Source of the DNA: Sporomusaceae bacterium FL31
Lineage (GTDB): Bacteria; Bacillota; Negativicutes; DSM-1736; Dendrosporobacteraceae
NCBI GenBank assembly: GCA_003990955.1
Contig: BIFV01000009.1
Location: 1 to 63,085, forward strand
Length of the DNA stretch: 63,085 nucleotides
Direction of reading: 5' to 3'
Part shown: positions 53,245-62,886 of the stretch, piece by piece
Position numbering within the stretch: position 1 is the first letter of the stretch
How the letters are laid out: every line of letters begins with the position of its first letter
Position numbers and translations under genes: made by a program
Notes under the pieces: model-generated
What the model was told of the DNA's origin: nothing
Seen by the model: only the letters and a program-made list of their open reading frames with translations
The model's database searches: none

Positions 53245-53985
53245 ATGAGGGAAGTTCTGAGTCGTGTCAAGCTATTGATTGCCGGAGAGCATGGGTTGGT
53301 AGTAGAATTTGGCAATGTGATTTCACCGGAAATCAATGGACTTGTTCAGCAGCTAACCAGACAGTTGAATAGCAGTGCTATTACCGGTATCATCGAGGTC
53401 GTTCCTACCTATCGTTCGGCCACTGTTTATTTTGATCCGCTAATCATCAACCGTCAGACCTTGGCGCAGATCATCACCCAGCTGCTTGGTGACATGCAGC
53501 CTCATGACCAAAATCAATTAAATCCAAGGGTGGTTCGGGTCCCCGTTTGTTATGGTGGTGTTTTTGGACCTGATTTAGAATTCGTGGCTCGATATGCAAG
53601 CTTGTCAACGCAGGAAGTGATTGCGCTGCATACGTCTAAACCTTATTTAGTCTATATGTTAGGTTTTACTCCAGGCTTTCCTTATTTAGGCGGTATGTCG
53701 GATCGGATTGCCGTACCGCGGCAGGAAAAACCGCGGCAGAAGATTCCCGCTGGCTCGGTCGGGATCGGCGGCTATCAAACCGGGATTTATCCGATCGAAA
53801 GCCCCGGTGAGTGGTGGCTGATTGGGAGGACTCCTTTAAAAGCGTTTAATCCGCAAAGTCAGAATCCTTTTTTAGTTTCAGCGGGAGATTATCTACACTT
53901 TTCGGATATTACGATTGACGAGTATTTCAAGATTCGCCGTGCGGTTGATGAAGGTACATATATTCTTGAAGTCAGTGCTTTGTAA
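53245..53985 (+). CDS. pxpB: 5-oxoprolinase subunit PxpB, first copy (KipI-like)
   Basis: 246 aa. Carboxyltransferase domain subdomain C/D of the allophanate-hydrolase subunit-1 family, with LVYMLGFTPGFPYLGGM and PRQKIPAGSVGIGGYQTGIYP as signature. With PxpA and PxpC it opens 5-oxoproline (pyroglutamate) to glutamate using ATP. RBS GGAAGGAGA. 16 nt before pxpC. Confidence 0.92.
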   Translation: MREVLSRVKLLIAGEHGLVVEFGNVISPEINGLVQQLTRQLNSSAITGIIEVVPTYRSATVYFDPLIINRQTLAQIITQLLGDMQPHDQNQLNPRVVRVPVCYGGVFGPDLEFVARYASLSTQEVIALHTSKPYLVYMLGFTPGFPYLGGMSDRIAVPRQEKPRQKIPAGSVGIGGYQTGIYPIESPGEWWLIGRTPLKAFNPQSQNPFLVSAGDYLHFSDITIDEYFKIRRAVDEGTYILEVSAL

Positions 53986-54001
53986 GAGAAGGTGAATAGC
54001 G

Positions 54002-54949
54002 ATGATTACGATCACACAGCAAGGCGAATATACGACAATCCAGGATCAGGGAAGGTGGGGATATCAGGCTTATGGCATGCCGGTCTCAGGAGCAATGGAT
54101 CGTTATTCCTCACAGGTTGCAAACATCCTTGTGGGAAATTCACCGGAAGCCGCTCTCGTTGAAATGACGGCTGCTGGAGCAGCTTTTAAGTTTGACGAAG
54201 AGCAGCTGGTGGCGGTATGTGGCGCAAATATGCAAGGGGAAATTGATGGAAGACCGGTTGAAAACTGGTCTGCGTTTGTTGTTCCCAGGCACAGTGAACT
54301 ACGATTTTCGACTGCGTTAAGTGGATACCGGGCTTATTTGGCTGTGCGAGGCGGTATTGATGTGCCTACCGTTTTGGGCAGTAAATCAACCTGCCCTCGG
54401 GCTAAAGTTGGCGGTTATGAAGGCCGGACGTTGCGTCAGGGGGATGTACTCTATGTCGGACAAGCTATCGTATCTCCGGCCAAGCCGTATTGGTTACACC
54501 CGCAGTATATTCCGCACTATAGTGAAGAAGTGGTCTTGAGAATGATCCTTGGACCTCAGGATAATATGTTTACCACTGAGGTGGTTGATGCATTTTTTTC
54601 CAGTGTTTATAAAGTCACTCAGCAAGCTGATCGAATCATATACGGACTGAAAGGACCTCGGGTTAAGCCGATTGGTAAAGCCGATATCGTTTCAGATGCG
54701 ATGTGCCAGGGCGCGATCCAAATTATTGCTAATGGTACTCCGGTCATCATGACTGCTGATCATCAGACTACGGGTGGTTTTGCCAAATTGGGTTCAGTCA
54801 TTTGGGCTGATTTGCCTTTTTTGGCTCAAGCAAAGCCCGGAGATGCCATTACCTTTGCTTGCGTTGAGGAACAAGTGGCCATTGATGCTTTGCAAATAGA
54901 AAGCAATCAGTACCATGAGATCGTGAATTTAGCTCATACAAAAAAATAG
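54002..54949 (+). CDS. pxpC: 5-oxoprolinase subunit PxpC, first copy (KipA-like)
   Basis: 315 aa. Carboxyltransferase subdomain A/B family (urea amidolyase related); TTIQDQGRWGYQAYGMPVSG at the start and TADHQTTGGFAKLGSVI near the end are diagnostic. Works with PxpB. A paralogue lies at 58914. Confidence 0.92.
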   Translation: MITITQQGEYTTIQDQGRWGYQAYGMPVSGAMDRYSSQVANILVGNSPEAALVEMTAAGAAFKFDEEQLVAVCGANMQGEIDGRPVENWSAFVVPRHSELRFSTALSGYRAYLAVRGGIDVPTVLGSKSTCPRAKVGGYEGRTLRQGDVLYVGQAIVSPAKPYWLHPQYIPHYSEEVVLRMILGPQDNMFTTEVVDAFFSSVYKVTQQADRIIYGLKGPRVKPIGKADIVSDAMCQGAIQIIANGTPVIMTADHQTTGGFAKLGSVIWADLPFLAQAKPGDAITFACVEEQVAIDALQIESNQYHEIVNLAHTKK

Positions 54950-54997
54950 AATGAATGACATTCAAAAAAATCGAATTGCGGTATTGAATTTTTCAAT

Positions 54998-55026
54998 TTT
55001 ACGTGTTTCTGTTTCAATGCTATGAT
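54998..55026 (+). promoter_or_regulatory. Possible promoter upstream of pxpA
   Basis: -35 TTTACG (54998-55003), 17-bp spacer, -10 TATGAT (55021-55026). An alternative TTGACA (55029-55034) lies just after it with a poor -10. Either start would place the strong hairpin at 55073 in the leader. Confidence 0.4.
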
Positions 55027-55072
55027 AATTGACAAGTAAGAAAAGTCAAAAGATAGCACATTCAGAAGCAAG

Positions 55073-55117
55073 GGCGCTTCAAACAAAAGAGTATTTTGTT
55101 TGAAGCGCCTTTTTTTA
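55073..55117 (+). terminator. Strong intrinsic terminator between pxpC and pxpA
   Basis: GGCGCTTCAAACAAAA (55073-55088) pairs with TTTTGTTTGAAGCGCC (55094-55109), 16 bp, then seven T. It may end the lysR-pxpBC message or attenuate a pxpA transcript started upstream. Confidence 0.88.
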
Positions 55118-55190
55118 TTTGCCGGAGGTGGTTGAGCAAGGAAATGGATAGATTCATGATTGATTATCATTGCAAGGAGGATAGCTTCTT

Positions 55191-55952
55191 ATGTATCGGG
55201 TTGATTTAAATTGTGATCTAGGAGAAAGTTTTGGTGCCTATAAAATTGGCAGTGACGAAGCAATTCTTGAATTTGTAACATCTGCTAATGTCGCCTGCGG
55301 TTTTCATGCCGGAGATCCAGGGGTTATGCGTAAAACAGTCAGACTGGCTTTAGCCAATAAAGTAGCAATAGGTGCTCATCCTGGCTTGCCTGATTTGATT
55401 GGCTTTGGTCGCCGGAATATGAGCATTACACCTCAGGAAGCTTACGAAATGGTTGTTTATCAAATTGGTGCTTTGGCTGGTTTTGTAACAGCCGAGGGTG
55501 GGAGCATGCAGCATGTAAAGCCGCATGGGGCTTTATATAATATGGCAGCAAAAAATCAGGCCTTATCTGAAGCTATTGCTCAGGCTGTGTATGACGTAAA
55601 CCCGGAACTCATTCTATTTGGTCTTTCCGGCAGTGAATTGGTTTTGGCAGGGGAACGGCTGGGGCTTAAAACGGCCAATGAAGTATTTGCTGACAGAACA
55701 TATCAGTCAGATGGATCGCTTACTCCACGCACACAGCCCAATGCGATGGTGACTGATCATCAGCAAGCCATTAATCAGGTAGTCAAAATGGTGAAAGAAC
55801 AATCGGTTACAGCGCAGCAGGGAAGTGAAGTTGCAATTAAAGCCGATACTGTATGTATCCATGGCGACGGAGCGCATGCCCTGGAATTTGCAAAAAAAAT
55901 TCATGAGTTTCTGGCAAGTTCCGGAGTGACTGTTCAAGCTATAGGGAAGTAA
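55191..55952 (+). CDS. pxpA: 5-oxoprolinase subunit PxpA (LamB/YcsF family)
   Basis: 253 aa. [17 protein letters not shown] and [14 protein letters not shown] are the family signature, with [13 protein letters not shown] and VKPHGALYN following. PxpA carries the 5-oxoproline hydrolysis step with PxpBC. RBS AAGGAGG. Leads a run of genes up to accC. Confidence 0.94.
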   Translation: MYRVDLNCDLGESFGAYKIGSDEAILEFVTSANVACGFHAGDPGVMRKTVRLALANKVAIGAHPGLPDLIGFGRRNMSITPQEAYEMVVYQIGALAGFVTAEGGSMQHVKPHGALYNMAAKNQALSEAIAQAVYDVNPELILFGLSGSELVLAGERLGLKTANEVFADRTYQSDGSLTPRTQPNAMVTDHQQAINQVVKMVKEQSVTAQQGSEVAIKADTVCIHGDGAHALEFAKKIHEFLASSGVTVQAIGK

Positions 55953-55980
55953 TTTAATTTATTAGAGGGGGTATTTTATT

Positions 55981-57216
55981 ATGGAACCAGCAAAAAACAA
56001 CACAAAACCAGCCGCTAAACCACCAGGTGCGGTAAAATCTAACTGGGATTTACTATTAGGGGCTGCCTTCCTGATGGCAACTTCAGCAATTGGACCAGGC
56101 TTTTTAACCCAGACAACCGTTTTTACCCAAAAATTAGCAGCAAGCTTTGGATTTGTCATTCTAATGTCCATTATTTTAGACATTGGTGCTCAAATGAATG
56201 TTTGGCGCATCATTGCCGTTTCAGAAAAACGTGGTCAGGACATTGCAAACAGTGTATTACCTGGCTTAGGGTATTTCGTTGCATTTCTCATTGTTGCTGG
56301 CGGATTAGCTTTTAATATCGGTAATATTGCCGGGGCTGGGCTTGGGTTTAATGTATTATTCGGTATATCGCCAATAACAGGAGCGGTTATTAGTGCTGTG
56401 ATTGCTATTGCTATTTTTATGGTAAAAGAAGCTGGCAAAGCAATGGACCGCTTTACACAAATTGCCGGTTTTGTCATGATTGCACTGACTGTTTATGTGG
56501 CAATTACTTCAGCTCCGCCTGTTGGAGAAGCTATTGTCAAAAGCTTTGTACCTGATCAAATTGACATGATGGCTATTGTCACTCTGGTTGGGGGGACAGT
56601 AGGCGGTTACATCACTTTTGCGGGTGGACATCGCTTATTGGAAGCTGGCGTACGCGGTGTAGGAGCGTTGCCTGAAGTTACAAAAAGCTCGGTAACCGGT
56701 ATATTGGTAACTGGTGTTATGCGGGTCGTATTATTCCTGGCTGCGCTGGGGGTAGTTGCCCATGGGCTGGCCATTGATCCTGCGAATCCTCCGGCTTCGG
56801 TATTTAAACTGGCCTCTGGAGAGCTTGGTTATAAAGTGTTTGGTATTGTTATGTGGGCAGCAGCCATTACTTCGGTTATTGGTGCCGCTTATACCTCCGT
56901 ATCGTTTATCAGAACTTTCCATCCGAAATTAGATACAAATTACCGTGCTATCATTATTGGTTTTATTGCGGTCTCTACCTTAGTCTTTGCTATCATTGGC
57001 AGACCGGTTAAGGTATTAGTCTTAGTGGGTGCGCTCAATGGTCTTATTTTGCCAATTACCTTAGGTACCATGCTGGTTGCCGCCTATAGCAAGAAAATTG
57101 TTGGCAACTATAAACATCCTTTATGGATGACTGTTTTTGGCGTTTTAGTCGTTGTCGTTATGACTTATATGGGTGGGTATACTCTCATTAATGAGTTGCC
57201 AAAGTTATTTAAATAA
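55981..57216 (+). CDS. NRAMP-related membrane transporter (YcsG-like), lacking the metal motifs
   Basis: 411 aa, about 11 membrane helices. By position in the pxp operon and overall fold it matches YcsG of Bacillus. The first-helix metal motif DPGN of true NRAMP proteins is GPGF here (TSAIGPGFLTQTTVF), and the sixth-helix MPH motif appears as GGY (GGTVGGYITFAGG). It is therefore unlikely to move Mn2+ or Fe2+ and may import 5-oxoproline or a related acid (inference). Confidence 0.85.
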   Translation: MEPAKNNTKPAAKPPGAVKSNWDLLLGAAFLMATSAIGPGFLTQTTVFTQKLAASFGFVILMSIILDIGAQMNVWRIIAVSEKRGQDIANSVLPGLGYFVAFLIVAGGLAFNIGNIAGAGLGFNVLFGISPITGAVISAVIAIAIFMVKEAGKAMDRFTQIAGFVMIALTVYVAITSAPPVGEAIVKSFVPDQIDMMAIVTLVGGTVGGYITFAGGHRLLEAGVRGVGALPEVTKSSVTGILVTGVMRVVLFLAALGVVAHGLAIDPANPPASVFKLASGELGYKVFGIVMWAAAITSVIGAAYTSVSFIRTFHPKLDTNYRAIIIGFIAVSTLVFAIIGRPVKVLVLVGALNGLILPITLGTMLVAAYSKKIVGNYKHPLWMTVFGVLVVVVMTYMGGYTLINELPKLFK

Positions 57217-57245
57217 AAAATAACGAACTCTTGAGGTGAATTAAG

Positions 57246-58037
57246 ATGCTAGACTTTGCTAATATGAGTGCCGCCGAGGTACGGGCTATGATCCGGACCA
57301 ATCAATTAATCAAGCCGACATCAGGTATGGCTAAAGGCTTTACTCAAGCCAATCTGGCTATATTAAAAAAAGAAATGGCCTTTGAATTTCTGCTGTTTTG
57401 CCAGCGTAATCCAAAGCCTTGCCCGGTACTGGATGTTACTGAACCAGGGTCGCCGATTCCCCAATTGGTTGCGCCGCAAGCAGATTTGCGCACAGATATT
57501 CCTAAATACAGAATTTATCGGCATGGTGAATTAGTTGAGGAAGTAACCGATATTGTACAGTATTGGGAAGATGATATGGTTGCTTTCTTACTGGGGTGCA
57601 GTTTTACTTTTGAACATCCGCTCATGAATAATGGCATACCTGTTCGTCATATTGAGCAGGATTGTAACGTCTCTATGTATAAAACCAATATTCCTTGCAT
57701 AAAAGCAGGGCGGTTTGAAGGGCCGATGGTTGTCAGTATGAGGCCAATTCCTGAGAAGGATATTGTAAGAGCTGTTCAAGTTACATCGCGTTTTCCAGCA
57801 GTTCACGGAGCTCCCATTCATATTGGCAATCCGGCAGGTATCGGGATCAGTGATATTTATAAACCTGATTTTGGTGATCCGGTTACGGTTAAAGCTGGGG
57901 AAGTTCCTGTTTTTTGGGCCTGCGGAGCTACGCCGCAAGCTGTGGCTATGCAGGTAAAACCAGAACTCATGATTACTCATGCTCCCGGGCACATGTTTAT
58001 CACTGATGTGCGGGATGAACAATTTGGAGTTTTATAA
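57246..58037 (+). CDS. D-glutamate cyclase / DUF1445 family protein (YcsI-like)
   Basis: 263 aa. Family features include RTNQLIKPTSGMAKGFTQAN, FLLGCSFTFEHPL and ITHAPGHMFITDVRDE. The human relative DGLUCY converts D-glutamate to 5-oxo-D-proline, so a role supplying or interconverting 5-oxoproline fits this operon. Often annotated as 'putative hydro-lyase'. 29 nt after the transporter gene. Confidence 0.88.
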   Translation: MLDFANMSAAEVRAMIRTNQLIKPTSGMAKGFTQANLAILKKEMAFEFLLFCQRNPKPCPVLDVTEPGSPIPQLVAPQADLRTDIPKYRIYRHGELVEEVTDIVQYWEDDMVAFLLGCSFTFEHPLMNNGIPVRHIEQDCNVSMYKTNIPCIKAGRFEGPMVVSMRPIPEKDIVRAVQVTSRFPAVHGAPIHIGNPAGIGISDIYKPDFGDPVTVKAGEVPVFWACGATPQAVAMQVKPELMITHAPGHMFITDVRDEQFGVL

Positions 58038-58055
58038 GTATAAAGTTTAATGGTT

Positions 58056-58100
58056 GCTGGCGGTAAGAAGGAATAATAGGCTTGTCGCCAGCCTCTTTTC
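58056..58100 (+). terminator. Hairpin between ycsI-like gene and the second pxpB
   Basis: GCTGGCG (58056-58062) pairs with CGCCAGC (58086-58092), followed by CTCTTTTCTT. A partial terminator is possible inside the operon. Confidence 0.55.
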
Positions 58101-58161
58101 TTGATACCTTGTCGCATAAGCTGAGGGCTATTTTTACATGCGGCAAAGCGAGGTGGTAATA

Positions 58162-58917
58162 ATGAAGCAAATGAATCAAACCGTTGCTGCTGAAGTCGAA
58201 TATATACCGTTGGGTGAAGCAGCAATTCTGGTTGAATTTGGCAAAGCAATTAATCTTGAGATTCATCGGAAGGTTAAAGCCTTGGCAGATTATCTTGACA
58301 ACAATTCATTCTGCGGAATGATTGAATACGTTGCGGCATTTTCAAGTATTACAGTATTTTATGATCCATTGGCAGTTAAGCGTTCTAACAGCAGAATGAA
58401 ACAAGTCGCTGATCAGTCAGCTTTTGAAATTGTTGCAGCAATATTGAAGAATTTAGTTGATCAATTGGATTGTTCTACAAAGAATAATCCCAACATTATC
58501 GAAATTCCTGTCTGCTATGGCGGAGAATTCGGGCCTGATTTAGAGGTTGTCGCTAGTCATAATCAGCTTGATATCGATGAAGTGATTCATATTCACAGCA
58601 GTGGAGAATATCTCGTATATATGATTGGCTTTGCGCCAGGATTTCCCTATTTAGGTGGTTTGGATGAAAGAATTTCAACTCCGCGGCGGCAGTCGCCGCG
58701 AACAACGATTCCTGCCCGAACAGTGGGAATTGCAGGAATGCAAACAGGGGTTTATCCAATTGCAACTCCTGGCGGGTGGCAGCTTATCGGCCGGACACCC
58801 ATTGAACTGTTTCGGCCGAAACAGCATCCCCCCAGTTTGCTGCAAGCAGGGGATCTTGTAAAGTTCAAGCCGATTTCATTACAGGAATATCAGGAATACG
58901 AGGGGGAAAGCCAATGA
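58162..58917 (+). CDS. PxpB-like carboxyltransferase subunit, second copy
   Basis: 251 aa; same architecture as the first PxpB (LVYMIGFAPGFPYLGGL, IPARTVGIAGMQTGVYPIA) with a ~20-residue longer insertion near residue 80. ATG 58162 follows GAGGTGG by 5 nt, preferred to ATG 58138. Overlaps the second pxpC by ATGA. Next to accB/accC, it may belong to a biotin-dependent carboxylase rather than to 5-oxoprolinase. Confidence 0.88.
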   Translation: MKQMNQTVAAEVEYIPLGEAAILVEFGKAINLEIHRKVKALADYLDNNSFCGMIEYVAAFSSITVFYDPLAVKRSNSRMKQVADQSAFEIVAAILKNLVDQLDCSTKNNPNIIEIPVCYGGEFGPDLEVVASHNQLDIDEVIHIHSSGEYLVYMIGFAPGFPYLGGLDERISTPRRQSPRTTIPARTVGIAGMQTGVYPIATPGGWQLIGRTPIELFRPKQHPPSLLQAGDLVKFKPISLQEYQEYEGESQ

Positions 58918-59924
58918 GTATCAAGGTTCTTCACCCAGGATTACTGACAAGTATTCAGGATATAGGACGTTATGGCTATCAAAAGCATGGCGTTATTGTA
59001 AGTGGGGCTATGGATGCCTATTCACTGCGGATTGCTAATCTCTTAGTGGGTAATGAAGAAAATACGGCAGTCTTAGAAATTACGTTATTAGGGCCGCGAT
59101 TGCAGATTGAGGAAGATTTGTTGATTGCAATCACGGGAGGGGATTTGTCACCTACGGTAGATGATGTGGCTATTCCAATGTGGCGTCCAGTATATTTAAA
59201 ACAAGGCAGTGTATTAAAATTCGGTGCCTGCAAGTCAGGCTGTCGCACTTACTTAGCAGTAGGCGGAGGCTACCAATTACCAGATGTCATGAATAGTAAA
59301 AGTACGTATTTGCGAGCAGGAATTGGCGGTTTTCACGGACGTGCGTTAAAAAAAGATGATTGTTTAATGCTTGCTCCGCTTCATGAGCGTTCGGCTCGTC
59401 TTATGGCACAGCTGGCTGCAAATAAAGCCAACCAATCGTTTTCAGCATCTTCCTGGTTTTTCGGCAGACATCATCTGACTCAGCAGTCTGCCATTCATGT
59501 CATTCGTGTAACTCGTGGGATACAATATGATTGTTTCTCTAATGAGACAAAACAGGAAGTCTTTAATCAAATCTATCATGTTACGCCGCAATCCGACCGA
59601 ATGGGGTACCGGTTAGCGGGAAAACCGCTAATGCTGGCTAAGCCTTTAGAGATGATTTCCGAAGCTGTAGCGCTTGGTACCGTTCAGGTACCGCCTGATG
59701 GCAATCCAATTATTTTATTAGCAGATCGACAAACTGTAGGTGGCTATCCTAAAATTGCGCAGGTAGCTTTAGTGGATATTCCTAAAGTAGCTCAGGTTAA
59801 ACCTGGCGGTCAAATACAGTTTTGTGAGATTAGTGGCTATGAAGCTGAAGAATTGTACATGGCACGCGAAAAGTTAATCGATCATGTAAAGACAGCAATT
59901 GATCTGAAATTGATTGAGGGTTAG
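58914..59924 (+). CDS. PxpC-like (urea-amidolyase-related) carboxyltransferase subunit, second copy
   Basis: 336 aa. SIQDIGRYGYQKHGVIVSGA at the start and LADRQTVGGYPKIAQVAL near the end match the family. About 20 residues longer than the first copy. Translation is coupled to the preceding gene by a 4-nt overlap. Followed by accB and accC. Confidence 0.88.
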   Translation: MSIKVLHPGLLTSIQDIGRYGYQKHGVIVSGAMDAYSLRIANLLVGNEENTAVLEITLLGPRLQIEEDLLIAITGGDLSPTVDDVAIPMWRPVYLKQGSVLKFGACKSGCRTYLAVGGGYQLPDVMNSKSTYLRAGIGGFHGRALKKDDCLMLAPLHERSARLMAQLAANKANQSFSASSWFFGRHHLTQQSAIHVIRVTRGIQYDCFSNETKQEVFNQIYHVTPQSDRMGYRLAGKPLMLAKPLEMISEAVALGTVQVPPDGNPIILLADRQTVGGYPKIAQVALVDIPKVAQVKPGGQIQFCEISGYEAEELYMAREKLIDHVKTAIDLKLIEG

Positions 59925-59958
59925 GAAGGCCATTAATCAGCAATGAAGGAGTGAGTTT

Positions 59959-60435
59959 ATGCTAAACATAGAGGATATTACCACGATTATTAAATTAATT
60001 GACCAATCGTCATTAACTCGTTTTGAGTTGGAATATGAGTCGACTAAACTGGTTCTTGTAAAAGCTGGTGCGGCTGCAATTTCGGATATACCGGCAGCAA
60101 CCGTATTACAGCATGAACAATTAGTGAAAGATCCTAGCAGCGGGATGGCGGCTTGGCGAGTGGAAAAAACATCGCAGACTGATGCCAAAGAAGCGCTTCA
60201 CACCATCACTGCGCCAATGATAGGTACCTTTTATGCAGCTGCTGAACCAGGTGCTGAACCGTTTATTCAGATTGGCCAGAAAATCGCAGCCGACCAAATT
60301 GTCTGCATTTTAGAAGCAATGAAATTATTTAATGAAACCGAAGCTGGGATAGCTGGTGAAATAGTTTCTATTTTGGCAAAAGACGGCGATTTTGTTGAAT
60401 ATGGGCAGCCATTATTTGTTGTAAAACCAGACTAA
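59959..60435 (+). CDS. accB: Biotin carboxyl carrier protein (AccB)
   Basis: 158 aa. The C-terminal biotinyl domain has ILEAMKLFNE, with the biotinylated Lys in the AMK motif, and APMIGTFYAAAEPGAEPF. The N-terminal LNIEDITTIIKLIDQSSLT is AccB-like. RBS GAAGGAGTG. No carboxyltransferase AccA/AccD is near, so the PxpB2/PxpC2 pair may be the partner. Confidence 0.93.
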   Translation: MLNIEDITTIIKLIDQSSLTRFELEYESTKLVLVKAGAAAISDIPAATVLQHEQLVKDPSSGMAAWRVEKTSQTDAKEALHTITAPMIGTFYAAAEPGAEPFIQIGQKIAADQIVCILEAMKLFNETEAGIAGEIVSILAKDGDFVEYGQPLFVVKPD

Positions 60436-60468
60436 TTTTGATGGATGCCGCGTAAAGGGGATAATAAA

Positions 60469-61821
60469 TTGAAGAAAGTATTGGTTGCAAATAGAGGGGA
60501 AATTGCTGTTCGTATTATTAGAGCTTGCCGGGAACAAGGCATTGCAACCGTAGCGGTATACTCGGAAGCCGATTCTTGTGCATTGCATGTTCAAATGGCT
60601 GACGAGGCTTATTGTATTGGCCCTGCGGCAGCTAAAAATAGTTATTTGAATATGACTAATCTTATTGCTGTTGCTCTAGCTTCTCAAGCTGATGCTATCC
60701 ACCCTGGATACGGCTTTTTAGCTGAAAATGCGAACTTTGCAGAAATTTGTGCAGCAAATGGCATCATCTTTATTGGGCCACGGCCTGAGGCCATTCGAAG
60801 GATGGGGGATAAAGCTGTTGCCAGAAAAACCATGCAGCAAGCTGGTGTACCGGTAGTCCCTGGTACCGAGGGATTGATTAAGGATGTTGAATCAGCGGCT
60901 GAAGTAGCCAAGGTCATTGGCTATCCGGTCATTGTTAAGGCTACTGCCGGTGGTGGTGGCAAGGGAATGCGGGTGGCTAATGACGAGCATGAGTTAAGGC
61001 AAGCCGTTCGACAAGCTGAAAAAGAGGCCCAATTGGCTTTTGGCAATTCAGGAGTCTATTTAGAAAAATATTTGGAAGAGCCACGCCATATTGAGATTCA
61101 GATTATTGCTGATCAATATGGGCAAATCGTTTATTTAGGTGAGCGGGATTGTTCCATTCAACGTCGCCATCAAAAACTGCTGGAAGAAGCACCCTCTCCG
61201 GCGCTAAACCAGAGTTTGCGGGATCATATGGGAAAAGCAGCTATAGCGGCTGCCGCTGCTGTAGATTATCATGGTGCTGGAACAGTAGAATTTCTGCTAG
61301 ATAAACATAATAATTTCTATTTTATGGAAATGAATACCCGCATCCAGGTTGAGCACCCGGTCACAGAAATGATTACCGGTATTGATCTCATTCGTGAACA
61401 ATTGTCCATTGCCTCTGGGGCTCGGCTTTCATTTGCGCAAGACAATATTCAGATTAATGGCTGGGCCATTGAATGTCGAATTAATGCCGAAAACCCTAAT
61501 AAGAACTTTATGCCGTCACCTGGGTTAATTAACCGGTATCTCCCACCGGGGGGGATCGGTGTTCGCATTGACAGTGCGGTGTATACTGGCTATGAGATTC
61601 CACCTTATTATGATTCTATGGTTGCAAAGATCATTGTTTGGGGAAAAAATCGTACTGAGGCTATTCAGCGTATGAAGCGGGCACTAGATGAGTTTATTAT
61701 TGAAGGTATTCATACTACTATACCTTTCCATCAGAAGCTATTAGAGCACGAAGGGTTTCTTAGTGGTAATTTTAATACAAATTTCTTAGCAAAATTTGAT
61801 ATTATGAGTAAGAACCATTAG
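60469..61821 (+). CDS. accC: Biotin carboxylase (AccC)
   Basis: 450 aa, full length. [20 protein letters not shown] at the N-terminus, the ATP-grasp glycine loop [14 protein letters not shown], and the catalytic [17 protein letters not shown] segment are present. It carboxylates biotin on AccB using ATP and bicarbonate. TTG 60469 follows AAAGGGG by 8 nt and gives the canonical start; the longer frame from 60445 lacks a site. Confidence 0.94.
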   Translation: MKKVLVANRGEIAVRIIRACREQGIATVAVYSEADSCALHVQMADEAYCIGPAAAKNSYLNMTNLIAVALASQADAIHPGYGFLAENANFAEICAANGIIFIGPRPEAIRRMGDKAVARKTMQQAGVPVVPGTEGLIKDVESAAEVAKVIGYPVIVKATAGGGGKGMRVANDEHELRQAVRQAEKEAQLAFGNSGVYLEKYLEEPRHIEIQIIADQYGQIVYLGERDCSIQRRHQKLLEEAPSPALNQSLRDHMGKAAIAAAAAVDYHGAGTVEFLLDKHNNFYFMEMNTRIQVEHPVTEMITGIDLIREQLSIASGARLSFAQDNIQINGWAIECRINAENPNKNFMPSPGLINRYLPPGGIGVRIDSAVYTGYEIPPYYDSMVAKIIVWGKNRTEAIQRMKRALDEFIIEGIHTTIPFHQKLLEHEGFLSGNFNTNFLAKFDIMSKNH

Positions 61822-61855
61822 TGTTATAGAAATTAAGTTGGGTGAGGCGAATAAT

Positions 61856-62704
61856 ATGCAAAAACATTCTGGACAGGAAATCATGCGGATGTTTACAGAA
61901 TTAGCTCCTTATCTTAATGAGATATTTGTTGAAGATGTAGGAATATCTGTTATTCAAGATGGGTTATATACAGCTTATGTTGCAGGCGAATCTTTTGATT
62001 TAGGCCTTAACGCCGGTGAACCCATGAAGGGCCAGGTTAGTGAGCAGTGCATTAAGACAGGTACTAAAGTTATTCGGTTGATAACCCGGGAGCAATCAGC
62101 TTTTGGCATTCCTTATATTGCATGCGCATATCCTGTAAAAGAGGGAACTGAGACCATCGGTTGTGTCATCACGACCCAAACTGTAGCCAATCAGGAAAAA
62201 ATTCATACCATTGCGGGTGAGCTTGCAGCTTCTTCTGAGGAGTTTAGTGCCAGCATGGACGAATTGGCGACAGGATCGCAGGCTTTAGCGGTCAATTGCA
62301 GCGAACTGGGAAAACTAAGTGAAGAATTAGCTAAGACCATTACTGAAACAGATAAGATTGTGGCCTTTATTCGCAATATTTCTGATCAGACTAATTTGTT
62401 GGGGCTAAATGCAGCAATTGAATCAGCGCGCGTAGGTGAAGCTGGCAGAGGCTTTGGTGTAGTGGCTGAAGAGGTGAGGAAGCTTGCTGCAGTAAGTGCT
62501 GAGTCGGTAAAAAACATTAATGCATCACTGCGAAAAACCCAAGAGTCGATCGCGATTATGAATGAAAAGGTTGTCAATATTGATAAGACGGTACAGAATC
62601 AAGAAAATTCGATTCAGGAAATGGTAAAAGCCAGTCAGGGATTATCATCAATGGCCGGAGAACTCTCAGCAGTTTCCGACCATATGATCAACGGTATTAA
62701 ATAA
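61856..62704 (+). CDS. Soluble methyl-accepting chemotaxis-like protein
   Basis: 282 aa without membrane helices. An N-terminal ~115-residue sensor of unknown type is followed by a short signalling domain with the tip [23 protein letters not shown] 61856 has GGTGAGG 8 nt upstream; TTG 61838 precedes that site and is rejected. It is 34 nt after accC, so it could be cotranscribed. The signal could be cytoplasmic, perhaps linked to the pathway, but this is not shown. Confidence 0.85.
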   Translation: MQKHSGQEIMRMFTELAPYLNEIFVEDVGISVIQDGLYTAYVAGESFDLGLNAGEPMKGQVSEQCIKTGTKVIRLITREQSAFGIPYIACAYPVKEGTETIGCVITTQTVANQEKIHTIAGELAASSEEFSASMDELATGSQALAVNCSELGKLSEELAKTITETDKIVAFIRNISDQTNLLGLNAAIESARVGEAGRGFGVVAEEVRKLAAVSAESVKNINASLRKTQESIAIMNEKVVNIDKTVQNQENSIQEMVKASQGLSSMAGELSAVSDHMINGIK

Positions 62705-62705
62705 G

Positions 62706-62743
62706 AATCACCCCGCAGTCTAGTCTGCGGGGTGATTTTTTTC
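62706..62743 (+). terminator. Terminator at the end of the pxp/acc/MCP unit
   Basis: AATCACCCCGCAG (62706-62718) pairs with CTGCGGGGTGATT (62725-62737), then a T-run to 62742. Confidence 0.92.
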
Positions 62744-62886
62744 AAACAGCAACGAAAAGCAGTCGTCCAGTTATCTTGCCGCTGCGGTGCAGAATGGTTG
62801 TATTATTTATAAAGATTACGCGAATACTAAAAAAGTTCGTAATAAAAACTTCTAGGTTAAGCATCGTGAACGAAAGGAGAAGTGGA

